A DNA stretch of 44,528 bases, from the NCBI GenBank assembly GCA_001567485.1, contig JZRA01000123.1, positions 1 to 44,528 of the forward strand, read 5' to 3'. Below, in pieces: positions 16,402 to 25,514 of this stretch. The DNA is from Chloroflexi bacterium OLB13. GTDB taxonomy: Bacteria; Chloroflexota; Anaerolineae; Aggregatilineales; Phototrophicaceae. Made by a program: the position numbers and the translations under genes. The notes below the pieces were generated by a model that did no database searches, was not told the DNA's origin, and worked only from the letters and a program-made list of their open reading frames with translations. How positions within the stretch are numbered: the stretch's first letter is position 1; each line of letters opens with the position of its first letter.

Positions 16402-17385
16402 ATGACAATTCGGCGGGTTGCAGTTATGACCAGCGGCGGTGACGCACCGGGCATGAATGCTGCGATTCGCGGCGTCGTGCGGGCCGGGCTGTACAACGGT
16501 TGGGAGATGTTCGGCATCCGTGAAGGCTTCGCCGGGCTGATGGCTGGCGATTACCGGCCGCTGGGCGCGCGTGACGTGGGCGGGATCATCCAGCTCGGCG
16601 GCACTATGCTGGGAAGCGCGCGCGCGCCGGAGTTCAAGACGCCGGAAGGACAAGCACAGGCCGTCGCCCGATTGTCGCAGGCCGGGATCGACGCGGTCGC
16701 GGTGATCGGCGGCAACGGCTCGCAGACCGGAGCGCACGCCCTGAGTCAGCACGGCATCCCCGTGGTCGGCATCGCATCGACCATCGACAACGACCTCACC
16801 GGCTCGGACATCACCATCGGCGTCGACACGGCGCTCAACATCGCGTTAGAAGCCATCGACCGGCTCAAGACCACCGCGTCGTCGCATCGGCGCGCCTTTC
16901 TCGTCGAGGTCATGGGGCGCGACTGCGGATACCTCGCGCTGATGGCCGGTATCGCAGGCGGCGCGGAGGCGATTTGTATCCCCGAATTCCCGGTCACGAA
17001 CGAAGAGATCGCGCAGGTGCTTCAGGACGCATACAAACGGGGCAAAACGCATGGCATGGTCGTCGTCGCGGAGGGCGCAACCAACGACGCCAACGAACTC
17101 GCCCAGTACTTGCATCAGCAATCGAACAACAACGGCGCTGGCTTCGAGGTTCGTGCGACGACGCTGGGTCATGTACAGCGCGGTGGCATCCCGACCGCAT
17201 ACGACCGTTTGCTCGGGTCGCGCCTTGCAGCCCACGCGATGGATTGCCTTGCCAAGGGCCAGTATAACGTCTTGGCCGGCCAACTGGGCGGAAAGATGGC
17301 CGCTACCCCGCTGGCCGAAGTCGCTGGCCGAACTAAGCCAATACCGACCGAGTTGTTCGAACTCGCCGAGGTGCTGGCGCGCTAG
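16402..17385 (+). CDS. pfkA: 6-phosphofructokinase
   Basis: A 327-residue bacterial-type PFK, the committed step of glycolysis from fructose 6-phosphate to the 1,6-bisphosphate. Visible motifs are SGGDAPGMNAAIRG (11-24), IGGNGSQTG (102-110), the catalytic loop STIDNDLTG with D129, EVMGRDCGY, and GHVQRGGIPTAYDR for sugar-phosphate binding. In ATP-dependent enzymes the second motif is GGDGS, whose Asp coordinates magnesium near ATP; here it is Asn105, an unusual change. PPi-dependent enzymes have GGDD instead, so the phosphoryl donor should not be assumed. The ATG at 16402 is preferred over the one at 16366 because AAGGGGG precedes it and MTIRRVAVMTSGGD is the normal start. It converges with the PaaK-like gene 13 bases away. 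Confidence 0.95.
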   Translation: MTIRRVAVMTSGGDAPGMNAAIRGVVRAGLYNGWEMFGIREGFAGLMAGDYRPLGARDVGGIIQLGGTMLGSARAPEFKTPEGQAQAVARLSQAGIDAVAVIGGNGSQTGAHALSQHGIPVVGIASTIDNDLTGSDITIGVDTALNIALEAIDRLKTTASSHRRAFLVEVMGRDCGYLALMAGIAGGAEAICIPEFPVTNEEIAQVLQDAYKRGKTHGMVVVAEGATNDANELAQYLHQQSNNNGAGFEVRATTLGHVQRGGIPTAYDRLLGSRLAAHAMDCLAKGQYNVLAGQLGGKMAATPLAEVAGRTKPIPTELFELAEVLAR

Positions 17386-17398
17386 GCAGGGCCGCCTG

Positions 17399-18613
17399 CT
17401 ACTCCCATGTGCGCAGGTCGACGACCGTCCGGCCTGCCTCCAGCGTGCCAAGCGGCACGAACTCAATCGCGTCAACGCGCAGGCGCGCCGCATATTCGAC
17501 GGCCTGCCGCACCGCGCCCTCTAACGCCTGCGCTCCCGTCGGGTCTTCGACCTCAAGCCGCAGCGTCACGACGTCGCGATTCTCTGGCCGGGTGATGACC
17601 GCCTGCCCGCCCTTGACGGTGTCCGCAAATCGGGCCAGCGCGAACCGGAACTGGTTAGGGTGCAGGAACATGCCGCGCACCTTGACCGCCTCGCCACTAC
17701 GCCCGAACAAGCCAAGAAGCTGCTGCCGTCCGTTGGTGCGCGGGTCGGGTTCGGCCGCCAACGCGCCGAGATCGCCGGTGCCGAAACGAATCAGCGGGTA
17801 GGCCTTGTTGAACACGGTCACGACCAACTCGCCCACCTCTCCACCGGGAAGCGGCGCGCCGGTCTGCGGATCACACGCCTGCATATAGACCGAGTCCATG
17901 ACGACAAACCCCTGCACGCCTTCCATCGTATACGCGACGAGGCCGATATCGGCGGTGCCGTATGCGCTGGTCGTCTTCATACCGTATTCACCCTCGAAAC
18001 GCGCCTTTTGGGTCGGCGTATACGGTTCGGCGCTGAACAACGCCTTCTTGATCGACACCTCGCTCTTGGCAAGGCCCATCTCCTCGCACTTGTCGAGGAT
18101 CGTCATCAGATAACTGGGCTGGCCGACGAAGCCGGTCGCGCCGAGCCGCGTCATGGCGAGGATCTGCAGTTCCGTATTGCCCGGCCCGGTCGGGATGACC
18201 GTCGCCCCGACGGCGCTCAGCGCGTCATCGAGTAGGATACCGGCCGGCACAAGGTGATACATGAAGGTGTTCAGCACGCGGTCGCCGCGCCCGAACCCGA
18301 CGTACCGGAACGCCTCCAGCGACGCTTCCATGCCGTCCGGATTGATCGGCTGCGGGTCGAAGATCGGCCCCGGCGAGATGAAGATGCGGGGCAGGTCGTC
18401 CGGGTCGACGGCGAGCATGCCGCCGAACGGCGGATTGTTGTGATGCAGTTCGACGAGCTGATCCTTGCTCGTGACGGGGATCTTGCCAAGATCGGCCGCG
18501 CCGCGTATGTCATCGGGCGTAATCCCGGCCGACTCGAACGTCAAGCGGACGGCCGGCGCATAGGCATACGCGTGCGTGACGAGATCGTGAATGCGTTCAT
18601 CCAGCCGGGCCAT
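17399..18613 (-). CDS. Phenylacetate-CoA ligase-like AMP-forming ligase (PaaK family)
   Basis: A 404-residue member of the adenylate-forming family, closest by pattern to PaaK-type ligases, which couple carboxylic acids to CoA through an acyl-AMP. Recognisable are the N-terminal YAPAVRLTFESAGITPDDI, the adenylate-binding TSAYGTADIGLVAYT, the LIRFGTGDLGAL hinge motif, and LFGRSGEAVKVRGMFLHP leading to the small C-terminal domain. The usual P-loop is divergent, as in PaaK relatives. The ATG at 18613 has AAGGAG eight bases upstream. It is the last gene of the Liv-type ABC operon, 46 bases after livF, which suggests it activates the transported acid or a breakdown product. Substrate specificity cannot be read from the sequence. 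Confidence 0.88.
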   Translation of the reverse strand: MARLDERIHDLVTHAYAYAPAVRLTFESAGITPDDIRGAADLGKIPVTSKDQLVELHHNNPPFGGMLAVDPDDLPRIFISPGPIFDPQPINPDGMEASLEAFRYVGFGRGDRVLNTFMYHLVPAGILLDDALSAVGATVIPTGPGNTELQILAMTRLGATGFVGQPSYLMTILDKCEEMGLAKSEVSIKKALFSAEPYTPTQKARFEGEYGMKTTSAYGTADIGLVAYTMEGVQGFVVMDSVYMQACDPQTGAPLPGGEVGELVVTVFNKAYPLIRFGTGDLGALAAEPDPRTNGRQQLLGLFGRSGEAVKVRGMFLHPNQFRFALARFADTVKGGQAVITRPENRDVVTLRLEVEDPTGAQALEGAVRQAVEYAARLRVDAIEFVPLGTLEAGRTVVDLRTWE

Positions 18614-18659
18614 GCTGCGTGCTCCTTCGTCTGTGCGTATTCGCCCCGGATTGAGAGGT

Positions 18660-19453
18660 TCAGCCGAGCCACCGTTTGCGGCGCTTATAATGCTTGACTT
18701 CGCGGTAGCTCTTGCGCTCGCCAAGCTGATTCAGCCCGAGGTAAAACTCTTTGATGTCCTCGTTCTCGCGCAGCTGCGCCGCCGGCCCGTCGAGCACGAT
18801 ACGGCCGTTCTCCATGACGTACCCGTGATCCGCAATCGCGAGCGCGGCGCGCGCGTTCTGCTCCACTAACAGCACCCCGACCCCGGATTCCTCGCGGATT
18901 TTGCGCACGATGGCGAAGATTTCCTCGACCAGCATCGGCGCAAGCCCAAGCGACGGCTCATCCAGCATAATCAGCTTCGGGTGTCCCATCAGGCGCGGCC
19001 GATGACCAGCATCTGCCCTTCGCCGCCGGACAGATACCCGCTGACACGCTTGCGTAAATCCTTCAAACGCGGAAAAAAATGAAAGACCTGTTCGAGGTCG
19101 GTCTTGGCGTGGCGCGCGCCTGATACGCCATCGCGCCGGTCATTAAGTTCTCTTCTACAGTGAGGTGGCGAAACAGCGGCCGCCCTTCGATCACCTGAAT
19201 CACGCCGCGCCGCACGATGTCCTCGGCAGTCAGCACATTGAGCCGTTCGTCGTGCCACGTCACGCTGCCGCGCGTGATCTCGCCGTTCTCGCCGCGCAGC
19301 AGGCCGCTGATGGCCTTGAGCGTCGTCGACTTGCCGGCGCCGTTCGGCCCCAACAGGGACACGATCTGGCCGTCGCTCACGTTGAACGACACCCCCGCGC
19401 AGGACGAGGATCACGCTGCTGTATATGACTTCTACGTTATTGACAGAAAGCAT
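18660..19453 (-). pseudogene. livF: Branched-chain-type ABC transporter ATPase LivF, three frameshifts
   Basis: The second ATPase of the Liv-type importer. Its parts lie in three frames: MLSVNNVEVIYSSVILVLRG from 19453, then LLGPNGAGKSTTLKAISGLL (Walker A) and RRGVIQVIEGRPLFRHLTVE, then KRVSGYLSGGEGQMLVIGRA (signature), then KLIMLDEPSLGLAPMLVEEI (Walker B) to the stop at 18660. The junctions need one base removed from GGGGG near 19396, one base added near 19113, and one C added near 18991; together these give exactly 264 residues, normal for LivF. Three separate indels in one gene inside an otherwise intact operon argue for assembly error in GC runs. It sits between the substrate-binding protein and the PaaK-like ligase. 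Confidence 0.85.
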
Positions 19454-19496
19454 CAGTCGTTATTCTAAGGGTGTCTCATTGGCCGGAAAGTTGGGA

Positions 19497-19525
19497 CTCC
19501 GGCCCGCCGAGTCGACGGGCCGGAG
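19497..19525 (-). other. Strong intercistronic hairpin after the substrate-binding protein gene
   Basis: CTCCGGCCCG (19497-19506) and CGGGCCGGAG (19516-19525) form a perfect 10-bp GC stem that can extend by two more pairs. No U-run follows on the minus strand. Such hairpins behind binding-protein genes in ABC operons commonly protect the upstream mRNA and raise its expression relative to the later genes. Confidence 0.6.
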
Positions 19526-19543
19526 CGTGAAACAGAGCTGATG

Positions 19544-20914
19544 TTACTGACCGGGGCGCAGATCTGGCGCAGGAGCAAAGTCCTCAAGCGGGATCAGCAG
19601 CGGGACGAACAGCGTCGTGCCGTCGCCCGGGTCGATCTTCAGGGCGTCGTCGCCGCTGGTGGCCGGGCCGGTCATGTCGGCATTGGCGTAGCGGATCATC
19701 GCCATGCGATTGGCGCTGGTCGAACGCAGGCCATCCGGGTAGTTCAGATGGTACAGGTCAAGCGGATAGTAGTCGATCGTTTCGAGGATCGACTTCATCA
19801 GCGCGCCATCGACGGCTTCAAGGCTGCCGGCCTGATTGACGGCCTGCGCGTACAGTTCGACATAGGTGTCGACGAGCGCCCAGCCGAGCAGGTACGAAAT
19901 GTTGCGCTGTGAAAGCTGACGTTCGTTCGCCTCGAACTGCGACACCACCAGCTGGATGCCGGGATGGTCAGGCTCGCTGTACCAGTGGAACGGCAGTGAA
20001 CCCACCAAGCCGTTGACAGCGGGCAGGCCGTCGCTGCCGATTGCCGTGCGGCTGAGCAGCGCGACCGATGTGTCCAGCGCCCAGTTCACACCGGCCACCT
20101 GTACGTCGTCCTCCAAGCCGAGGTCAACGACCGTCTTGGCGACGATCACCGGGCCGCTGGCGAGCGAGTTGGTGTAGAGGATGTTGGCGCCGTTGTCCAC
20201 CAGATTCTGGACGTTGGTGCTGATGTCGGTGGCCGACGGCAGGAAGTACTCCGGCGTATCAAGCACATCGACGCCCGCCGCTTCGCAGTACGCGATCGAC
20301 TCAGGCTGGAAGGCCGCTTCGCCGAACGCGCCCGGCCACGAGATGTAGCCAATAACCGGATCCGGATACATCTCCGGGTTGGCGGCCACGAACTCGCAGA
20401 AGTCGCCGAACTGGTCAACGTAGATCGGGTTGCTGGCGAAGACCCAGCCGGGTTCATCCGCGTTTTCGCCGTACAGACCATCGACCGAGCCGGCCGAGAT
20501 CATTACGGGGATTTCATCCTCGGCCAATTGGGTGCGCAGCAGTTCACTGTCGCCGCTGGCATACAGAACCAACACATCAGGCTTGATCTCACGACTGCTG
20601 AAGTCGTCATAAGCCGCCTGCGACTGCGCCGGATCGCCCGCCGTGTCGCGGTTGACCTGCTCGAACGTGGCGCCGCATGCGCCGCCACGTGCATTGTAGT
20701 AGGCAATCGCATCGGTCAAGCCCACCAACAGCGGTTGAGTGATAAACGCGTAGGAAGCGCTGATATCACCCAAGTGATAGATCGGAATCGTCTGCCCTGT
20801 CAGATCGACTTCACACGGCGTGTGCTTGATAAAGTCGGGCAGCCCTTCCTCTTGCGCGCCGACCGGCACGACGATCAGCACGGCAAGAAGAACCAACAGA
20901 AGTGCTTTGCGCAT
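19544..20914 (-). CDS. Substrate-binding protein of a Liv-type ABC transporter
   Basis: A 456-residue periplasmic-binding-protein type I (Peripla_BP_6) protein, the receptor of the adjacent importer. A signal peptide (KALLLVLLAVLIVVPVGA, cleavage before QEE) is present. There is no lipobox cysteine, which is notable if the host is a monoderm, because nothing obvious tethers the protein. Two lobes are recognisable: one with LGDISASYAFITQPLLVG and YNARGGACGATFEQVNRDTA, the other with GYISWPGAFGEAAFQPE and NNGANILYTNS-like strands. The size exceeds classical LivJ (about 350-370) and matches the larger versions that occur in operons with acyl-CoA synthetases. The ATG at 20914 has AAGGGA upstream. 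The ligand is likely a carboxylate, but its identity is inferred only from the ligase neighbours. Confidence 0.92.
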   Translation of the reverse strand: MRKALLLVLLAVLIVVPVGAQEEGLPDFIKHTPCEVDLTGQTIPIYHLGDISASYAFITQPLLVGLTDAIAYYNARGGACGATFEQVNRDTAGDPAQSQAAYDDFSSREIKPDVLVLYASGDSELLRTQLAEDEIPVMISAGSVDGLYGENADEPGWVFASNPIYVDQFGDFCEFVAANPEMYPDPVIGYISWPGAFGEAAFQPESIAYCEAAGVDVLDTPEYFLPSATDISTNVQNLVDNGANILYTNSLASGPVIVAKTVVDLGLEDDVQVAGVNWALDTSVALLSRTAIGSDGLPAVNGLVGSLPFHWYSEPDHPGIQLVVSQFEANERQLSQRNISYLLGWALVDTYVELYAQAVNQAGSLEAVDGALMKSILETIDYYPLDLYHLNYPDGLRSTSANRMAMIRYANADMTGPATSGDDALKIDPGDGTTLFVPLLIPLEDFAPAPDLRPGQ

Positions 20915-21029
20915 AGTTCCCTTTATCCTTTCAATACCTTCAAACTGCAGCGAAATGCTGCATGACCCTGATTGTAGCGTGGACGCTGGACGTCAACCAA
21001 ATAACCCCGACATCTTCTGAAGTTCAGCG

Positions 21030-22142
21030 TCAATACGAAAACGGTCGGATCTTCCAACTGATCTTGAGAATCTCCCAGCGATACGCCAAACCCCTCGGCT
21101 CGACGATCAAGAAGATCATCAGCGCGAGGCCGAACAGCAGCGGATTGAGCGCCGCGAACACATTCACCGGGGCGAGGAACGGCAGCAGGCTGGGAAGCGC
21201 GCTGTAAAGCGACGGGACAAGCGCCGGGATGACGTTCTGTGTCAGCAGAATGACGAACGCCACGCCGAACATCGGCCCCAGCGGGAACCCTGCCCCGCCG
21301 ATAATTAGCATCGCCAGCAGCTCGATCGACACCTGCGGCGCGAAGAACTCAAGCGAGATGTTGTTGGTGTGAAACGCCATCAAGCAGCCCGCGATCCCAG
21401 CGTACACCGCGCTCACGAAGAACGCTTGCAGCTTGTAGCTGAACACGTTGATCCCGAGCAGCTCGGCGGCCAAGTCGTTATCGCGAATGCTGATCATCGC
21501 GCGGCCCGTGCGCGTCCGGCTGATGTTGCGCGCGGCCAGCGACAGCGCCATGGCAAGCGGGATGACGATGTAGTACATCGCGCCATCCGCGCCGAAGTTG
21601 ATGCCGAACAGATCCGGTACGGGCACATCCAGCGGGCGTGATCCGTTCGAGATGTGTTCGAGCGGATAGCGCAGCGTCCACGGGATGATGAACTGCGCCG
21701 CCAGCGTCGCCATGCTGAGGTAAAACCCCTTCACACGCAAGGACGGCAAGCCGAACAGCAGACCGATCACGCCGGTGAACAGCGCCGACGTTGGCAGCGC
21801 CAGCCAGAACGAAAACCCGAACTGCCGAGCGAGATACGCCCCACTGTACGCGCCGACCGCCATGAACGCCGCGTGGCCGAGCGAAACCTGTCCGGTGTAT
21901 CCGGTCAAGATGTTGAGACCTTGCACGGAGATCACAAGGATCGCGATTCGGATGATCGTGCCGACTAGCGACTGCGGAACCAGCGAGATGCCGAACGGCC
22001 CCTCCAGCGACAGCAGCGGGATCAGCAGCAGCAGCGCCACGATGCCATACGAGACCGCTTTCTCGCCGCGCGTGCGGTTGAGGGCGATGTCGTCGCTGTA
22101 TGTCGTGTCGAAAACGCCGGATGGGCGGATGTTCGAACTCAT
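21030..22142 (-). CDS. livM: Branched-chain-type ABC transporter permease LivM
   Basis: A 370-residue inner-membrane permease with about nine to ten hydrophobic helices. The family core NILTGYTGQVSLGHAAFMAV is present, as is the cytoplasmic coupling loop SIRDNDLAAELLGINVFSYK that contacts the ATPase. LivM pairs with LivH to form the translocation channel. The N-terminal extension of about 30 hydrophilic residues is longer than usual. The ATG at 22142 has GGAG nine bases upstream. It is separated from livH by a 180-base gap containing a heptad-repeat element, which is unusual inside an operon whose other junctions are mostly tight. Confidence 0.94.
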   Translation of the reverse strand: MSSNIRPSGVFDTTYSDDIALNRTRGEKAVSYGIVALLLLIPLLSLEGPFGISLVPQSLVGTIIRIAILVISVQGLNILTGYTGQVSLGHAAFMAVGAYSGAYLARQFGFSFWLALPTSALFTGVIGLLFGLPSLRVKGFYLSMATLAAQFIIPWTLRYPLEHISNGSRPLDVPVPDLFGINFGADGAMYYIVIPLAMALSLAARNISRTRTGRAMISIRDNDLAAELLGINVFSYKLQAFFVSAVYAGIAGCLMAFHTNNISLEFFAPQVSIELLAMLIIGGAGFPLGPMFGVAFVILLTQNVIPALVPSLYSALPSLLPFLAPVNVFAALNPLLFGLALMIFLIVEPRGLAYRWEILKISWKIRPFSY

Positions 22143-22190
22143 TGAGGGGTCTCCAAAGAACGGGTGTCAGGTGCAAGTAGTCAGCAAGTC

Positions 22191-22324
22191 GTCAGTGGTC
22201 AGGTTTTGATGAATAAGTCTAGGTTCAACATAAGTTCACAACTCGCTTTCTCCTGATGATCGGCCACGCGTTCCTACCATCTATCCCCTGATCCCTGACT
22301 ACTGACTACTGACCCCTGACCACT
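22191..22324. repeat. Heptad-repeat element with inverted ends between livH and livM
   Basis: Five tandem heptads of consensus YMCTGAY lie at 22286-22320 (CCCTGAT, CCCTGAC, TACTGAC, TACTGAC, CCCTGAC). The opposite end carries the complement GTCAGTGGTCAGG at 22191-22203. AGTGGTCAGG (22194-22203) and CCTGACCACT (22315-22324) are a perfect 10-bp inverted repeat enclosing about 111 bases, so the unit resembles a small palindromic mobile or REP-like element. It interrupts the ABC operon without breaking a gene. Confidence 0.6.
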
Positions 22325-23540
22325 AGATTCGCTCGATTCGCTTTTGTCCGAACAGGCCGTCCGGACGGATCACCAGCACGAGCATCAAGACCAGATACGG
22401 GGCCAGCTCGGTATCGACCTGAAGGCCGGGGAACAAGCGGCGGCTCATCTCCTGCACGAAGCCGACGACAATCCCGCCCACGAACGCCCCGCCAATCGAT
22501 TCCAGTCCCCCCAGCAGCACGGCCGGGAAAGCATAGAACGCCAAGCCCGGCAGGTTCTGGCTCAGGCTGGTCGCGCCGCCCTGCGCGATGCCAGCAACGG
22601 CCGCCAGCAGCGCGGCGATCGCCCACGCCACGGCGAGAATCACGCGGACACGCAGGCCGACCGATTGGGCAAGCTGTTGATTCTCGGCGGTCGCGCGCAT
22701 CGCAAGGCCGACGTTCGTGAAGCGAAAGAACAGCACGAAGGCGATAAACGCCAGCACCGCCAGCACGAACGCCACGACCAGTTCGAGGTTGAAGACGATC
22801 CGCGACACATCCAACCATGTATCGGCGCCGTCGATACTAAGTCGTTCTGGAAGCCCGATGCGCTTCAGCACGTCGAACACCGGAAGCGGGATTTCGACAC
22901 TGCCCCAAACCATCTGTGTCAGCCCGTGCAGCACCTCACCCACGGCGAGTGTCATCATCACGGCGGTGAACAGCGGTTGGCCGATCAAGGGCCGGATCGT
23001 GAAGCGTTCGACTGCCAGCCCAAGCGCCGCCGCGCCCAGCCCACCACCGACGAATCCGCGGATCAACTGCCAGTCTTGGCCGGGCAGCATCAGCACGCCC
23101 GTGAGCAGCGCCGTGCCCACCGCACCGATCACAAGCCGACGCGGATCGCGCAGCATCCGCCACCCATTCAGCGTGACCAGCATGAACACGACGAACGCGC
23201 TGAACAAGAAGGCGGGTATCAAGGCCACCTGCGCGACGCTGAAGAAGGCGTGGAAGATCAGCCCACCGGCCAGCATCATATAGCCGTGGGCGAAGTTGAA
23301 CACGCCCGACGCCTTGTTGATAATCACGATGCCGAGGGCCACCAGCGCATATACGCCGCCGACCAGCACCCCGCGTATGGCCGACTCCACTAACCGACCC
23401 GGCTTCTGCGCCATGCCATACGGCGCCAGCCAAATCAAGAAGACGACCAGAGCCACCGCGATCAGGAACCACTTGATGGCCCGGCGAGCGTCAAACGCCG
23501 CTGAGGACGCCGGATTTTGAGTCTGAGCGAACGAAGACAT
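22323..23540 (-). CDS. livH: Branched-chain-type ABC transporter permease LivH
   Basis: A 405-residue permease, longer than typical LivH (about 290-310) because of an N-terminal helix and an extra hydrophobic stretch at about 110-170. Family landmarks are GGVYALVALGIVIINKASGV, NFAHGYMMLAGG, the coupling loop AMRATAENQQLAQSVGLRV and LPGLAFYAFPAVLLGGLESI. It forms the channel with LivM. The start ATG overlaps the TGA of the upstream acyl-CoA synthetase by one base (TGATG at 23538-23542), so the two are translationally coupled. This supports one functional unit for transport and CoA activation. Confidence 0.94.
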   Translation of the reverse strand: MSSFAQTQNPASSAAFDARRAIKWFLIAVALVVFLIWLAPYGMAQKPGRLVESAIRGVLVGGVYALVALGIVIINKASGVFNFAHGYMMLAGGLIFHAFFSVAQVALIPAFLFSAFVVFMLVTLNGWRMLRDPRRLVIGAVGTALLTGVLMLPGQDWQLIRGFVGGGLGAAALGLAVERFTIRPLIGQPLFTAVMMTLAVGEVLHGLTQMVWGSVEIPLPVFDVLKRIGLPERLSIDGADTWLDVSRIVFNLELVVAFVLAVLAFIAFVLFFRFTNVGLAMRATAENQQLAQSVGLRVRVILAVAWAIAALLAAVAGIAQGGATSLSQNLPGLAFYAFPAVLLGGLESIGGAFVGGIVVGFVQEMSRRLFPGLQVDTELAPYLVLMLVLVIRPDGLFGQKRIERI

Positions 23541-25510
23541 CAGCCGACATCCTCAATGTGTACAGCCGTCTCGACCCGCCCGGATCGACCATCTCGATAC
23601 TTGACTTCTGCGGATACAGTCACGCTGTCCTTCCCGGAATACATCGCCTCGATCATGTCGGCATAACGCTGTTCAAGGGCGCCGCGCCGGAGCTTACGCG
23701 TGCGGGTCAGTTCGGCCTCATCCGCGTCGAACGCCTTGTGCAGGATCACGAAGCGCCGGATTTGCGCGGCGGCCGGCAGAGACGCATTAACGGCTTTCAT
23801 CTCGTCGCGGATGATCTTATACACCTCCGGCTTTTGCGTGAGGTCGACATAGGTCGTGAAGTGAACCCGGTTCTTTTCCGCCCACCGGCTCACGTTCTCG
23901 AAGTCGATAATCACAATCGCCGTGACGTAGTCCTTGTCGCTCTCGCCAATCGCCATGATGTCCTGCACGTACTGGCAGAACTTGAGGCGGCCCTCGATGA
24001 ACTGCGGGCTGAACTTTTCACCGCTTCTGAGCGTGATTAGATCCTTCACGCGATCGAGATAGATCAGGTGGCCGTCGTCGTCGAAATAACCGGCGTCGCC
24101 TGTCCTGAAGTAGCCGTCCTCGTCAAACGCCTCTTGCGTCTTGTCGGGCATCTTGTAGTAACCGGCGAACACGGTTCGACCGAACACGCGGATTTCGTTG
24201 TCCTCGGCGATCTTGATCAACATGCCGGGGTTCGGTTCGCCTACCGTCGCCAGCTTGACCCGCCCCACCAGATGCTGCGTCGCGCCCTGTATCTCGGTCG
24301 AGCCATAGAGACCGCGCAGCTCGACGCCGACCGCGCGGAAGAAGCGCAGCACCGACGGGCTAAGCGCCGCCCCCGACGTGAACGCGTGGCGCATCCGCGT
24401 CATACCGATCTTGTCGCGCAGCGGGCCAAGCACGGCGAGCCGGCCGACCCAGCGCAGGAATCGCAAATGCACGGGGATCGGCTTGCGCTCATCTTCGAGG
24501 TCGATCACCTTGTACGCAATCGGAAGAAAGAGGTGGAACAACGCACGGTTGATCCAAAAGCTGTCGTTGACGCGCATCTGCATTGTGCGCGCAAGCCCTT
24601 CCCACAAACGGCTCGGGAACAGCAGCGATGACGGCGCGATCTCACGGAGGTCGTGCTGCACCGTCTCCGGCCCTTCCGGGAAGTTCACCTTGAAGCCGTT
24701 GATCGCGTGCGCGCCCACGCCGAGCGACTGCTCGGTGATCCACGCCAGCGGGCTAAACGACACGTAATCGTCGTCGGCCGTGAACGGGGCTGTCTCGCGG
24801 GTTTGCCATGTCGCGTAAAGCAGGTTGCTGTGGCTGATCATCGCGCCCTTCGGAGCGCCCGACGTGCCGGAGGTGTAGCTGAAGATCGCGATATCCTGCG
24901 GACTGCCTTGCGCGAGCATCTCCTCAAACGCGCCGGGATGCTCTTGCCCGTACTTGTGCCCCAGCGCCAGCACATCCTCATAGCGCATCAACCACGGGTC
25001 GTCCACGTTCCACATACCGCGGTCGTCCCAATAGATGACCTTACGGATATTCGGGAGCTGGTCACGCAGGGCCAGCGCCTTATCGACCTGCTCCTGATCG
25101 TGGGCGAACATTAACACGGAGTCGGAGTGCGTGACGATGTAGGTGAGTTCCTGCAAGTTCGCGTCGGTGAAGACGGCGATGCTGGTCGCGCCGGCGGCGT
25201 GAATCGCGTATTCGGCCCAGTAGAACTCCGGGTCGTTCTCGCCGATGATGGACACTTTGTCACCGCGCCGAAGGCCAAGCGCCGTCAGGCCGAGGCACAG
25301 GTCAGTGACCGTCTTGAGGTTGTGCGACCATGTGTATTCCTGCCAGATGCCGTAACGCTTCTTGCGCATAGCAACGCGGTCGCCCATCTGCCGCGCCATG
25401 ACGACGAATGCCTTCGCCGTCGTATTACGATCATCAGGTATCGGTTCAATCTTGTCGTACGGAACGGTAAAGTAAGGTTCTGTCTTGTGCGATTTTTCGA
25501 CTGCGGCCAT
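23540..25510 (-). CDS. Long-chain-type acyl-CoA synthetase (AMP-forming)
   Basis: A 656-residue adenylate-forming ligase of the long-chain fatty acyl-CoA synthetase type, the usual family length. Motifs include the phosphate-binding loop YTSGTSGAPKGAMISH (about 214-229), the adenine-site GLYGSTEIQGATQH, the hinge GYFRTGDAGYFDDDGH and LDRVKDLITLRSGEKFSPQ with the expected Lys. It converts a fatty or aromatic acid plus ATP and CoA to the acyl-CoA, probably at the membrane. The ATG at 25510 lies four bases after livG, and its stop overlaps the start of livH. Being sandwiched between ABC genes indicates that imported acid is activated at once, a form of metabolic trapping. Chain length preference is not visible. 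Confidence 0.93.
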   Translation of the reverse strand: MAAVEKSHKTEPYFTVPYDKIEPIPDDRNTTAKAFVVMARQMGDRVAMRKKRYGIWQEYTWSHNLKTVTDLCLGLTALGLRRGDKVSIIGENDPEFYWAEYAIHAAGATSIAVFTDANLQELTYIVTHSDSVLMFAHDQEQVDKALALRDQLPNIRKVIYWDDRGMWNVDDPWLMRYEDVLALGHKYGQEHPGAFEEMLAQGSPQDIAIFSYTSGTSGAPKGAMISHSNLLYATWQTRETAPFTADDDYVSFSPLAWITEQSLGVGAHAINGFKVNFPEGPETVQHDLREIAPSSLLFPSRLWEGLARTMQMRVNDSFWINRALFHLFLPIAYKVIDLEDERKPIPVHLRFLRWVGRLAVLGPLRDKIGMTRMRHAFTSGAALSPSVLRFFRAVGVELRGLYGSTEIQGATQHLVGRVKLATVGEPNPGMLIKIAEDNEIRVFGRTVFAGYYKMPDKTQEAFDEDGYFRTGDAGYFDDDGHLIYLDRVKDLITLRSGEKFSPQFIEGRLKFCQYVQDIMAIGESDKDYVTAIVIIDFENVSRWAEKNRVHFTTYVDLTQKPEVYKIIRDEMKAVNASLPAAAQIRRFVILHKAFDADEAELTRTRKLRRGALEQRYADMIEAMYSGKDSVTVSAEVKYRDGRSGRVETAVHIEDVG

Positions 25511-25514
25511 GCGC

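Noticed and set aside
22344..23393. Long plus-strand frame opposite livH
   Set aside because: Shadow frame rich in His/Gln/Arg with no family resemblance; livH is unambiguous.
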